Source: Plectosphaerella cucumerina | Lineage: Eukaryota > Ascomycota > Sordariomycetes > Glomerellales > Plectosphaerellaceae | Assembly: GCA_020746995.1 (NCBI GenBank) | Contig: JAGPXD010000003.1 | Location: forward strand, 5,022,001-5,086,000 | DNA length: 64,000 nucleotides | Direction of reading: 5' to 3' | Shown here: piece by piece, positions 23,808 to 34,160 of the stretch | Position numbering within the stretch: the first letter of the stretch is position 1 | Layout of the letters: the number at the start of each line of letters is the position of its first letter | The notes under the pieces: generated by a model | The model's input: the letters and a program-made list of their open reading frames with translations, nothing else | What the model was told of the DNA's origin: nothing | Database searches by the model: none | Made by a program: the position numbers and the translations under genes

Positions 23808-26800
23808 GATCGGCAAGCTGCAGCCTGATCAAGGCTGCTGAACGAACGGGTATGATAAATAAGGCCCGGAATTATCGAGTCAGGTCGTCAAACGACGAAA
23901 AATCGGACAGACCGAGTCGATTGAGGCGACGGTATTCAGTCGGCGGGATACGAAGTCGCCTGCAAGAGGCTGACTGTTGGCGGAAAGGCTGTGCAGGGGG
24001 GCTGGTCGTCGACAGACGCGGCGCGATCTTCAAGGCGCGGTGTCGGTGGTGCTCTCCGGCGGTTGTCGTTGGTCGAGCAGGGTTTTGATTGCCCCAATGA
24101 GACGCGATTGGCAGCGTGTGTATTATCCGGCGTGAGGGCTCGGCGGTTGGTGCAGCTGCTGCACAATGACCGGCAGGCGCTGTCACTGTGTTTTTGTTTG
24201 GCGGTGGAATTTAGCGTTCCCGTCGCGCTGTCGCGGGCAGTCGGTCGGGGGGGAAGGCGAAAAAAGGGTGGCGGGCGGCAGTCCACTCAAGGGGGGGGTA
24301 ACGGGATAGAGGGATGAATCAGTTGAAACCCTCAGCTGGAAGGCCTGGCCTGGTCGTGGTCGGAGAGGCTTGAATCGAAAACAAGCACCTGGCAGGGAGA
24401 AAGCGTGGTGGGACGCCGTACGGTCGGGGGTCTCGGAATGTTGATGTGGTGGATAAGGGTCTGTCTCTCCTTGTCGATGCGTTGCTCTCGACGTCGGTCG
24501 GCCACGAAGTACGAGGTCCGGGGAGAGAAGAGCTTTGGGTGGGCTGGGAAAAGGAGGCGGGCGGGATGGCGGCCGTCAGACGGACGTGCATATGATGGCT
24601 GGCGACGCAGCACACTCGGAAAGTCGACGTTGGCGTGGTGGATTCGCTGTGCCGTTTTCCCCCTTTCTTGGCCGAGAATTGGCAGGTTCGAATTATCGAA
24701 GGCGATCGGGAGCTTCTATTGTTCGTCTTTGTCTCTCAACGTCGACGGTCGGGTCTTGCCACGGGGTGAATAAACCGGTTCGGGGAGGTCGAGGTCGGGA
24801 AATTAGAGGCTGGTTGGTAGGGGCGTGGTACTCCTCGGGTATAGTGAGCAGGTACAAGTAGTAAGGCGGGCTGGTTGGAGAACGACAGGATAGGCGAGAA
24901 ACCTGGGCGAGCGAGCGAACGGAAGAGAGTGACGGTTCGCGGCAGCCGAGGGGGTTGCGCCTTTACTATTTCCTTCTTGCAGATGGGGGAGGAAGAGGAG
25001 AGGAAAGAGCAGACTGGAGGAGATTTGAAGGGTTGGGGAAGGAAAAGTTGGCAAGAAAAAGGAGGTTGATGGATTGGCGCTGCGAGGTACCTGTCGCGGA
25101 CCGGGTCGCGACTTCCCAGGCCCAGGATCGCACTTACCATGCAAGCACTGGACGGAGGATGAGGCTACTTGCTTAGGGGCCGCGGGTCGTGGTTTCTTAG
25201 TGCACCTTCTGCGGGGCGACATCCCCCGTGGGACGGCTGTCATTGGACATGACCGTGATCTGCCCCCCTGAATGACGGGGACCTGCGGGTTTCGCTCGCA
25301 CCCCGGGCACGCTGAAGAGGGCCCGCGAGAGTGCTACGAAATTCTACCTAGAGGGGCCAAAGGGGAAGCACCGAAGCAAGGCGATAGGGGGGAGTGGCCA
25401 GTGTGGACCGACCATGCATGTCAAATCTCGGCACCTGGGAGGTATCGCGGCGCATTAAATGAGCTGGCAGGGTACCTCTTCATGTGCCGCTTCTACCACC
25501 CCCTGCTCCTTCCTCGCCCCCTGGCCCCTCCTTCCGTGCGGTCACTTCAGACGGTACCCAGGTATCAACGGGCTTCGTCTGATATGCCTCCTTGCCCAGC
25601 ACGTCACGCGCGGTCGACAAGCAGGCCTGTGACGGGAGGAGGGGAACACTCGGGGAGAGAGGGGGCTTTTGGAGTCTGGGGTGGCCCCTCCCCGTTTTTT
25701 GAGGCGTAACCGTGACTTCATCCAGCTCAGATTCTTCGGATCCGGGCATCGGGAACTGCGGATGTCAAGGAGGTCCGGAGATGCTTCAACGGAGAGTACC
25801 GTAGAGGTACGAGACCGAAAGAGAGCTGAGCCTCCTTCCAACGTCCGTTGCCCGTCGCCCGTTGCCCGCTGTCTTGCCAAGAAAGTCGGTCGGGTCTTGG
25901 AGTGAGATGCCAATGGCGTTTCCCCATCCAGGAACGGCCCAATATAGCACGTCGAATCAGAGCGCCCGGATCCACCAGTTCCTGAATCGATACGGTCATC
26001 GCCATCCGTGGCACTCCCTGTCTCGAGTCTGTCGCTCTCTTTTCGTGGCGAAACGACAGAATTGCTCAATGTCCGATACGGGCCGCGCCTCGTTCGCCAC
26101 GGGCAGACGGGGTGCTGGGCCCGTGATCGTGGGCGAGGCCAGACGACATGTTTGGCCCCATCTCGGACCTGCCACAGATGCGATGGTGTCACCCCAGGCC
26201 GCGGCAGAGCAAGCACATCGTCCATCAAGCTTGATTCCCCGTCCATCGCATCCGCTATTTCGATCCAATGATTACAGCAATCGGTCTTGGCCGGTCATCA
26301 GGGCTTGGCACCGCCCAGACGTTATCGGCCGATTCATCCCCCCATCAAGGACTGGGCAGGCTGACCGCTGACAGGATTTTGCCATCCCAAGATTGCCATG
26401 TCCCTCCCCCAGCTCGTCGGAGCTGTCACTGCGGTTCATCCATGTGACTGGGTAATGGTCAGACCGACACACCCAGACGCGGTGGCGGGCATCAGACGGG
26501 CGCACTGCTGGCACTGGAGCGAGCACGACTTGATCTGAAGATCGTCACCTCAAGCTTCAACTCTGACCAAGAGATCTGCTTAATTCTCGGCTCAGAGTTT
26601 CCAACGACGCATCTTCCCGGATGTCTGTCTCCTAGCCCCCTCTAGTCATCACCGGCCGCAGGCTCCCTCCCGTCCGCCTCCCCACGAGGCACAACCCCCC
26701 GTATGAAACACAGGGTCCGCCACTGTCTCGCTGTCCACAAGCCTCCAGTCGGCCGCCCGGCCCATCTGCATCACCCATCGGCGCCGTCGCTAGCGTGATG

Positions 26801-27334
26801 TCTGCGTTCCTGTGTACTGTACGCCACAAACTACGCTTCTTGTCCTCCCACCCAACGAGTTGCCCGACGCCGCTGACTACAGTACATACATCTAGCCAAG
26901 AGAAAATTAACCATCCATCTTTGCTTCTGCGTGGTTTCTAGGAGGGTTGGAGGGTCACCGGCGCGCGCTAGGCTCTGCTAGCCCCCGCAGTCCGTCGTTT
27001 CGCCCTACCGGCCGGCATATCGCGCCGTCACACACCCGGTCGCCGCTCTCCTGGCTGGTTTGCTCTCGCGCTTGTTTCGTGGCACTGCATTGGGAGCGAA
27101 GCAGAGCGTCATGATGCCGTCGATCCAACACGTGAAGTCGAACCTTGCGCCCGCAGTTCATCGGAGGTTCGTCCGAGGGACGAAGAGGCCCGGTCTGAGC
27201 ACATCTTCAGCGTTGCACCCATCAAGCGCCCACGCGCTGGGAGGCGCTTAAATCGACGCCGCCAATCACGGAGGCAACCCATGACGACCGACCTTCAACA
27301 TGAAATAGGGGTGGTTGGTGGTCTAAAACCTTGG
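23808..27334. other. Gene-poor region upstream of knr4
   Basis: This 3.5-kb stretch separates the knr4 start from the 3' end of the DUF3176 gene. From about 23808 to 25250 the minus strand is rich in C/T and probably carries the knr4 promoter and leader. The longest frame (25542-26246, -) has no domain or coding character. One AGGTACCT octamer lies at 25085-25092. Confidence 0.4.
25085..25092. repeat. Palindromic octamer AGGTACCT, copy 5
   Basis: Exact AGGTACCT, upstream of knr4. A related GGGTACCT lies about 390 bp further on. Confidence 0.5.
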
Positions 27335-29442
27335 TCAACGACCCAGTGTTGGGCTTGATTCGTCAACGTTGTCCCGATATGCCTTGACCTTCAACTTCCT
27401 CGCCATGGCCTCCATGTCCGCAAGCTTGTCTCCGGCACTGGCCAGCTGGTCGCCAACATCATGGCCTCGTCGAATTACCCCCAGGGAGCTGCTCTTCCAC
27501 AACGGAATCTCGTCACTGCGTCCGGACGACCAGACAGTCAGGACCATAAACAGACAGGTTGACGCCAGTATCGCGGCATGCAAGCCGATCCACGGCCACT
27601 CGACCCGATAGAGCACCACCAGGACACCCGTCTGGCCCTCCTCAAACGTCGTATCCGTCCTGTTGCGAAGCCCGTCCCCAGTGATCGAGCTTCGCCGTAT
27701 CTCGTTCGTCATACTCTCCGCCATGACCTCAATCACTTCGGCCTCGTGGAACTTCTCAACCCGCGCCAAAGACATGAAGTGAGCGAGACTTTGTGGCCGA
27801 GCATCCTGCGCCGTCCATAGCTGGTCCCATGGGCCATAATACGCTGCATTGAATGCGACGGCCTTGGCCATGCCTGGGACTGTCTCAAGTCGTTCGCGGA
27901 CCTTTGTGGAGTTGTGCCAGTCTGCCCATCGAAAAAGCCTCTGGAAATGAGCGCTGAGACACAACACGGCATCTCGCTTGACTGTAAAGGTCTCACTGTG
28001 ACCTGGGACTTGAAGCCGCAAGTCGTTGTAGAGTCCTACTGCTGTGTCGTTTCTGAAGGCGAGGGCGTGAATTTCGTCTGGAGGCGCCCGAATCTGCTGA
28101 TGGTCCTGACGGCCGAGAAAAGCGGCATCCCATGAGTCGTTCGTTCTTCTGACGCCAACCACTTCCGTCACCTCCTCTTCGAGCTTGTTTGCCACGACTT
28201 TTGCAGTAACGTTCTTGACACAATAGTAAAGAGCGCTCTCCGAGGCAACGATTGGGATGTTTGGCCAGATTTTGTTGTTGTATCCACCCTCATGCGATGG
28301 GTTCGAGCCATTGTAGGCTTTGAGGTCCAGATAGACAAGGCTCATGGACCAGATGAGAGTATCAATGTCCCTCATGGACATCGTCTTGGTCGGATTATCG
28401 GTACCGAAGGAAGTGGCGAGAAATGAGGTGCAAAGACTGTTGGGACAGCGGGTTACCGGGTCACCCCCATCGACGTTTGCCATGAAATGCCCGTTGGGAA
28501 GGCTGAAGGCACTGATACGGCCGTCTTCAGGATACCAACCCCATTCTATATCAAAAGCGTCGCGAGTGCTGTTGAAATCTTGGTTATCATTTGAGTGCGT
28601 GAGCTTCGACGTGATATCATTGAACTTGTGGCAAATTCCTAAAGTGAGAAAAGGGGCAAAGGTGCATTGGCCGGTCAGGCAATAGTAGAACCTCTCTCGG
28701 TGGACATCCTCTAGGGACTTGAAGAACCCGCCCGAGATGGCTGCGCCCATTGTCGCTGATACGTTTGCCGTGAAGCTGTATGAAGAGCCTGAGACCTGCT
28801 CCCACTTGCCACTGGCAGTGTCGTTGGTCCAGCCAATGGCAGATTGACCATCGATCCTGAACTCTCCCGAAGAATAAGAGTGTGCTTTTGGGACGGCGGC
28901 ATTAACGTCGATAGCCTCGAAGCTTATGTCCTCGCGAAGCTGGACAAGTTGCTGGGCAAAGGGGTCGAGCGCAAGGGCAACGAGTGTCAGAACGGCGCCA
29001 AACCGTGCAATGAAACTAGAGACGGAAAAACTACCAGCACATCGTTTGCCTGGATAAAGGCACATAAAGGCACTTACGCGCCTCTGGTCTTCAGAAGAAG
29101 CCTTAGACTTCCCATGGGACCACGTGTTGCCCCATCAAGCCGATCAAAGTCGATTAGGGGCCGCTGCTCTTGAGCAAACAGAATCCACTTCCACTGCGCC
29201 ATGCATTCTGCAAGGACGAACAAGGTAGCCGCCTTGACTGTAACAGAGAGGACAGACGTGATCGTGTTGAGCGTGATGCCATTCCAGCTGAACACATGTT
29301 GCCCGTCGAACATGTTGAGCAGGATGATCATGGTGACGAGCACCGTGAATGCACCCAATATGGCCCCCCATTGCTGGCCCCAGGCCGACCAGTGCAGTGA
29401 GGTACAGCTTTTTGTTGGTCGAGATATCCTAGATTTCGCCAT
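27335..29442 (-). CDS. DUF3176 family membrane protein, function unknown
   Basis: This belongs to a fungus-specific family of multi-pass membrane proteins without known function (DUF3176). Exons are 29442-29078 and 29015-27335; the 62-bp intron has a GTAAGT donor and CTCTAG acceptor and joins KTRGA to FIARFG. The product is 681 residues if translation begins at the ATG of MAKSRISRP; the frame stays open about 100 nt further upstream, so the N-terminus is uncertain. Two hydrophobic segments open the protein (WGAILGAFTVLVTMIILLN, then a segment ending LFVLAECMAQWKW). The family hallmark LTLVALALDPFAQQLVQ follows. A long, probably extracytoplasmic region carries several N-x-S/T sites and Cys residues. 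A final segment (WIGLHAAILASTCLFMVLTVW) precedes a short basic tail. In other fungi such proteins are highly variable and multi-copy. Confidence 0.8.
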
Positions 29443-30321
29443 CTCCAGATATGATGTTGAGGTGTGCTTTGAACTGCTGGACCAGAGGTCGACACGGATG
29501 CAGCTCACCTGGAGATAAGATGCAGCGATGGAAATGAGGCACAAGGGGGGTATCTGAAGTTAGACCATCGTGGTCTCCCATTCAAATTGACCTCCTGCGA
29601 GAGCCTGACTTCGCTTTTATTTTTAGCATAACAGGCTTGGTGTGACGCGGTTTGCTCGAACACCACTGGTACTACACCTCAGCGCCACAGCGCTTGCAAC
29701 CTGATTGAAGTAGGACAAGGCTCTGGAGCCCCGGTGACGGACACCGAGGCACACTCAGACAACAGAAAAGCGCTACGTGTTCTGCCCGGCTGCGCTCAAC
29801 TGGCGTGTCACGAGTATCTCCGCCCCCAAGCTCAAGCTGGATCCTTCAGAGCGCTGGTATCGACCAACTGCCCCCTGCGACTTTGCAGTCACATCTGGGC
29901 GTTGCAAGCCGAATGGCTACTGCCATCCGGCACAGCGACATCTTGTAGCGTCGGCCACGTTTCCCGGGCCACCCACGCCGGGGCCTGGAAATCAACCTCC
30001 AACCAGTGTTGCAGGGCCATGCATCCAGTGGCGAACCGTCTTTGCTTGCCGATCCCGTACCTTCTGCTCCGCGTGCGACTTGACCAGTTAGAACATTGCC
30101 ACCTTGCTCGACCGAAGTGTTAAGCATGGGATCATCTGATATGCCTGCGACCTGTGACGACGGACCGCAGGTGCGGCGTCTTTGCTCCGGGTACAACGCT
30201 CGCCGCTAGATGTCAACAGGAAATCAGTGCGCACTAAGACATGTAGAGTTACAAAATTCAAGAGATGTATTTGAGGTTGCTTGCATTCTATGCAGTGAAG
30301 AGAGGGGTATCTGAAAGTCTA
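29443..30321. other. Intergenic region upstream of the DUF3176 gene
   Basis: This 879-bp stretch separates the DUF3176 gene start from the exonuclease stop. A few unannotated N-terminal codons or a small upstream exon of the DUF3176 gene may lie at 29443-29600, where a GTGAGC donor-like site occurs on the minus strand near 29515. No other feature is seen. Confidence 0.35.
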
Positions 30322-31657
30322 CTATTTGCTCATGTCGTCGTTAGGGCTGGTTGCTTTTCGCTTCCGGATGATGATCTCGTCCTCCTCTGGGTTCAACGCC
30401 GGATACCCAGCGAACTCTGTAGTAACAGCGACTTCTGTATCCACTGCTTCATCCTCGCCGTCTTTCGCCTCTTGCTTCTCCTCCTTCTTAGGAGCCAAGC
30501 GAATAGGCAGGTTGAGCTCAAGATGATGCGGTATCGGCGGAGTAGGGTCCATGGCCTGGCGCATTTCGTCGAGGACGTGAAACAGTTGTAGACCAGCATA
30601 TGCATCAGATGCAGAGTCTGGGCCATGTCAGTTCCAAGACATCTGTGTCGCGGGCGCGTGGCATCGACTTACAGTGAATCTGCTTCATGTTCAGCCTCTG
30701 GGCCCAATTGCTCGCCCTGACATCCAAGCCCTTGAACATGGGCAGACCAAGGCAGTCATTGACCTGATTTGCCAAAGACACAAGGCGCTTGTTCACCAGG
30801 TCCGCCCGCGTCGCCGAGTACCTGACCAATTTGTACAAATGGCTCAGCTCAAATACGCCCTTGCTGTCGATGCCCAGGTAGGTGCGCAACCGCGTACAGT
30901 CTCCCTTTACGTTGACGCCTGCCTTGCGCACCTCGGGATTCTCCATGATCTGCTTGAACGTGGGCGCAACCAGCCCGTCCTCCTCATTAGTTTGAAAGAG
31001 GCCGACATGGAACAACGCGATTCGACTGGGGCTGGCAATCTGGAGCAAGGAGCAGTTGTCCTTGGCACTGCTTTTTTTGGTCGCGCTGGGCTTCCATTCC
31101 ATGTCGAATCCTAGCACCTCCTCGTTGAGGAAGAGCTGGCACACCCGCTCCATGGTCTCCTTGGAGGTGCAGTAGTGCACCGTCACGTCGGTTTCCTTTC
31201 CGTCTTCGTCGACAGGACCGTGGTATAACTTGTAAGTCCAGAACGATTCCTTGGAGCCTTCCTCCGCCGCCTGGGCCGCGAGGTAGGCGTCCTTGGACAC
31301 CTTGAACTCCAGCTTTGTCAATGGAGGTATTGGGGCGGCCAGGACTGGCAGTTGCACCTCTTCGACGATGGCCTGTGCTGTCTCGGCATCTTCGACAACC
31401 GGGTCGGCCAATTCGTCCGCCACTTGAGACACATCGTCGCTTTGTTCGGGGGCAGTCGTGAAGGACTCGGCGGCCTCGCTCGAGTCTTCTTCGATCGATT
31501 TGTAGGCGATTTCGTCAACTTGCACCCCATCTGCCGCCGCCGAGTGCATCGACGTCAGGATTTCGAACTGAGCAGAGTCCTGAGCCACGCTCTTGTCCGA
31601 GGCGAAAAGGATGCCCCGGCCATGGTGCCACACGCGATCGAACGGGTAGGAGGTCAT
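30322..31657 (-). CDS. DEDDy 3'-5' exonuclease domain protein (Werner-type)
   Basis: A ribonuclease-H-fold exonuclease of the DEDD superfamily, closest in look to WRN/RRP6-type 3'-5' exonucleases without a helicase. Exons are 31657-30673 and 30617-30322, giving 426 residues; the 55-bp intron has a GTAAGT donor. The catalytic set is complete: Asp185 and Glu187 (GFDMEW), Asp253 (KGDCTRL) and the Tyr329-x3-Asp333 of motif III. The intron splits the codon of catalytic Tyr329. The first 115 residues are acidic and low-complexity. The C-terminus after the domain is Lys/Glu-rich and ends KRKATSPNDDMSK, with a possible nuclear signal. It is divergent from lsm5 across 564 bp. The substrate (RNA or DNA) cannot be told from the sequence. 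Confidence 0.85.
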
Positions 31658-32221
31658 TCTTGGAGTATTCGAGTTCCTTATGTTCGCGACAAGTCAGCCA
31701 AAGTCGGCACACGATGCGCTGGAAGCCGCTATAGGAGAACTTACAAGGAGCGCCTAGCCGTTCTCAAGGAATATCGGCGAAGAGAAAGTCGAGGGCGGAG
31801 GCCGCCGGGGCAGACACGCTTGCAGAAAAACATCCGCGATGCATATATTGGCGCCACCGCTGTTCCTCCATGGCGACCAATGGGCATGACGCGACACAGC
31901 TGCGTAGCGACGGTGATTCAGGCAGACGCGGCCGTTTCGATCGGCCGCCTTGGCAGCGCTTGACGGGACTGGTGGACGGGATGCGAATGGGGTTGACGAG
32001 GAATGCGCTTGCGAGATTAGTCATACGCGCGACGTCACATGACCCGCTTTGCGGTCGAGATGGCTTCACTCGTCCACATCAACTCACAAGCTGAGCGCCA
32101 TCCACTCACAAGCGGCCGCGGAACGCACATTCACGACGACCTGGACGGACACTGGAGATTCTGACGCACTTCGGAACGACTTCTGGGCCCAAATCGCCGG
32201 CCAACCGGACACACCCACACA
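31658..32221. promoter_or_regulatory. Divergent promoter region exonuclease / lsm5
   Basis: A 564-bp stretch separates the start codons of two divergent genes of nucleic-acid metabolism, so both promoters must lie here. No TATA box or repeat is evident. Confidence 0.5.
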
Positions 32222-32722
32222 ATGGCCTCTCAGCTCCTCCCGCTCGGTGAGCTCGACCAGGATGAAAGACGCAGTGTCAGCGCCTAACAGGAGTACAGAG
32301 CTTATCGACAAGTGTGTCGGATCAAGAATATGGGTGGTCATGAAGGGTGACAAGGGTGCGCGATGAAACTTGGATTCACGACGCCGACCACGCATCTAAC
32401 ATCTCACAGAGTTCAGTGGAACCCTAGTCGGCTTCGACGACTACGTCAGTGAGTGAAATGAACCCCTAGACTGCTTGTGAGTCTTTCTGACAGTTCTAGA
32501 CATGGTGCTGGAAGACGTGACAGAATTGTATGTCTCTCCATGACTCCCTCGTGAGCCATCCTAACGTCCGCAGCGATTACTCCGGCCAGCACGTCAAGCT
32601 GCCCAAGATTCTGTTGAACGGCAACAACATCTGCATGGCAAGTTCTCGAACCTTGCACTTGGCACATGCTCGGCAGCTGACCGATTCTGTAGCTGATTCC
32701 TGGCGGCGAGGGGCCGGTCTGA
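32222..32722 (+). CDS. lsm5: U6 snRNA-associated Sm-like protein Lsm5
   Basis: Lsm5 is one subunit of the Lsm2-8 ring that binds the U6 snRNA 3' end and of the Lsm1-7 ring that promotes mRNA decapping. The gene has no long frame and was rebuilt from six exons: 32222-32246, 32299-32355, 32410-32448, 32500-32527, 32574-32637 and 32693-32722. They give 80 residues beginning MASQLLPLELIDKCVGSRIW. The Sm1 motif (GTLVGFDDYVNMVLEDV) and Sm2 motif (ILLNGNNICMLIPGG) are intact. The fifth intron starts with GCAAGT instead of GT; conservation of ICM|LIPGG leaves no GT alternative. Five introns in 243 coding bases is a very high density. The gene is convergent with rpb11. Confidence 0.93.
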
Positions 32723-33080
32723 GGAGCTACCAGAGGTTGAGAGGATGGAATAGAATCACGCCTTCTTAGCAGCGCCCGGGCGTTGAAGCGTACTCAGCGC
32801 TTCCGAGGGCACTCAAGCCCCGCGTGAGGTCGCAAGAGCTGTGGTTACAGGTCACGCCAGATGGAGGAGATCCCAGATGCAGCCGATACTATCATCGAGA
32901 TGGAGGCGTTTTGCTACGGATAGCAGCTCTATGAACAGCAAGAAATAATGCAAAAGACCATCAACGCGACACTGCCATGCCGAGCCATTTCCTACCTGAT
33001 CCCAGAAACCAAAGGGGCCCGGAACGCCGTAAACGCCTTTTTCCCGCGGCACGTCCGCTCAGCGGCTGGCCAGTGAAGAA
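32723..33080. other. Convergent intergenic region lsm5 / rpb11
   Basis: A 358-bp stretch between convergent stops, expected to hold both 3' UTRs. No ORF or repeat is seen. Confidence 0.45.
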
Positions 33081-33752
33081 TCATCGACCTCCTTGCTCCC
33101 TAGCCTGCTCCTTCTCACGGGCCTGAACAACGCGACGCAGCTCAAACTCTCGGGTGAACTCCTGCTGCAGGCGGTTGTACATCTGCATCAGCTTCTTGAT
33201 GACCTGCACAACGGCCTCCTTGGGGGTAATGTCGCCGTTCGTCTGGACCCGGATGAAGAGCTCGGGCACATTAGGGTGAGCGACTGGGAGGTGTCAGTTG
33301 AGGTAGGCACCACAGACGAAGGGAGGCGTACTCTTGTATCCGGCCATGAGGACCTGAGGGTGCATCTTCAGGTGCTCGGAGAAGAGGTTTCCCAGGGTGT
33401 GGTCTTCCTTGCGGAGGAAGAAGTCGGATGTGTTGGCCATGCCTGAGGGGGTCAGTAAGGTTCGAGCAGTTCTGGAAGGGGAGAATTACCTGGGACGGCC
33501 TTCTCCTCAAACTTCTTCTCGCCCTCGGCGAGCACGAAGAGCTCGAAACTAGGGGAGGGTCAGCATGCCTCTCGTAGATGAAACCCGCTGCTGTCTCCGA
33601 GCACTGTGACGCAATCGAGGGGGATTCTAGCCCCAGAGATCACAACAGCCCTTTTCGAACTGCGTCCCGGCGCTGAGGCGATGCCAGACAGGCAACCGGG
33701 GGCGACGAAAGAGATGAAAATTCAACAGCACGTACCGATCGGGAGCGTTCAT
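33081..33752 (-). CDS. rpb11: RNA polymerase II subunit Rpb11
   Basis: Rpb11 forms the alpha-like heterodimer with Rpb3 that nucleates Pol II assembly. Exons are 33752-33736, 33548-33490, 33442-33332 and 33283-33081; the introns are 187, 47 and 48 bp. The product is 129 residues: MNAPDRFELFVLAEGEKKFE, then DHTLGNLFSEHL (the alpha-motif core of the family), then HPNVPELFIRVQTNGDITP and a C-terminal amphipathic helix ending AREQGGR. Length is typical of the family. The first exon is only 17 nt, and its intron is the longest in the window, which may signal regulatory content. Start choice is supported by the conserved MNAPDRFELF opening. Confidence 0.93.
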
Positions 33753-34160
33753 CTTGACGAGATACCGGAAGACTTCGAGCGAGAGTACGGTGCTGATCGG
33801 GTTGCAATGTCTCGGAGCGGGTCGAGTCAGCTGTCACCGATGGCCGGGGTCAAGGATGAAAGACGCAAGGTGAGAGAAAGGAACCGAGAGCGAGGCTGGC
33901 GACCGGCCGACGAGGCTGTTGGGATGGATGAGGTGACGGCCAATGAGCGCTGCGGGGATGCACAGTGTGAGAGAGTGGGTTTAGCGCTGAACCACCCCTG
34001 TATTTGTGGAGTGCACTGTACAACTACAGCGGGAGGGGCCCCTGTTCACTTCAAGCTCATGTCAACCTCATCTTGAACCTCCAGCTTCAACTTGAACTTC
34101 ACTCCATCATGACCAGGGAAGGCTTCTTCAACTACATGTAAAGCCAAAGGGCTACCACCC
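33753..34160. other. Intergenic region upstream of rpb11
   Basis: A 408-bp stretch between the rpb11 start and the stop of the orphan gene. It presumably contains the rpb11 promoter. Confidence 0.4.

Noticed and set aside
24660..24710. A GGTTCGAATTA sequence resembling a tRNA B box
   Set aside because: No matching A box or acceptor stem at the right distance, so no cloverleaf can be drawn.
25542..26246. A 234-codon minus-strand frame upstream of knr4
   Set aside because: No recognisable motif and no coding codon pattern.
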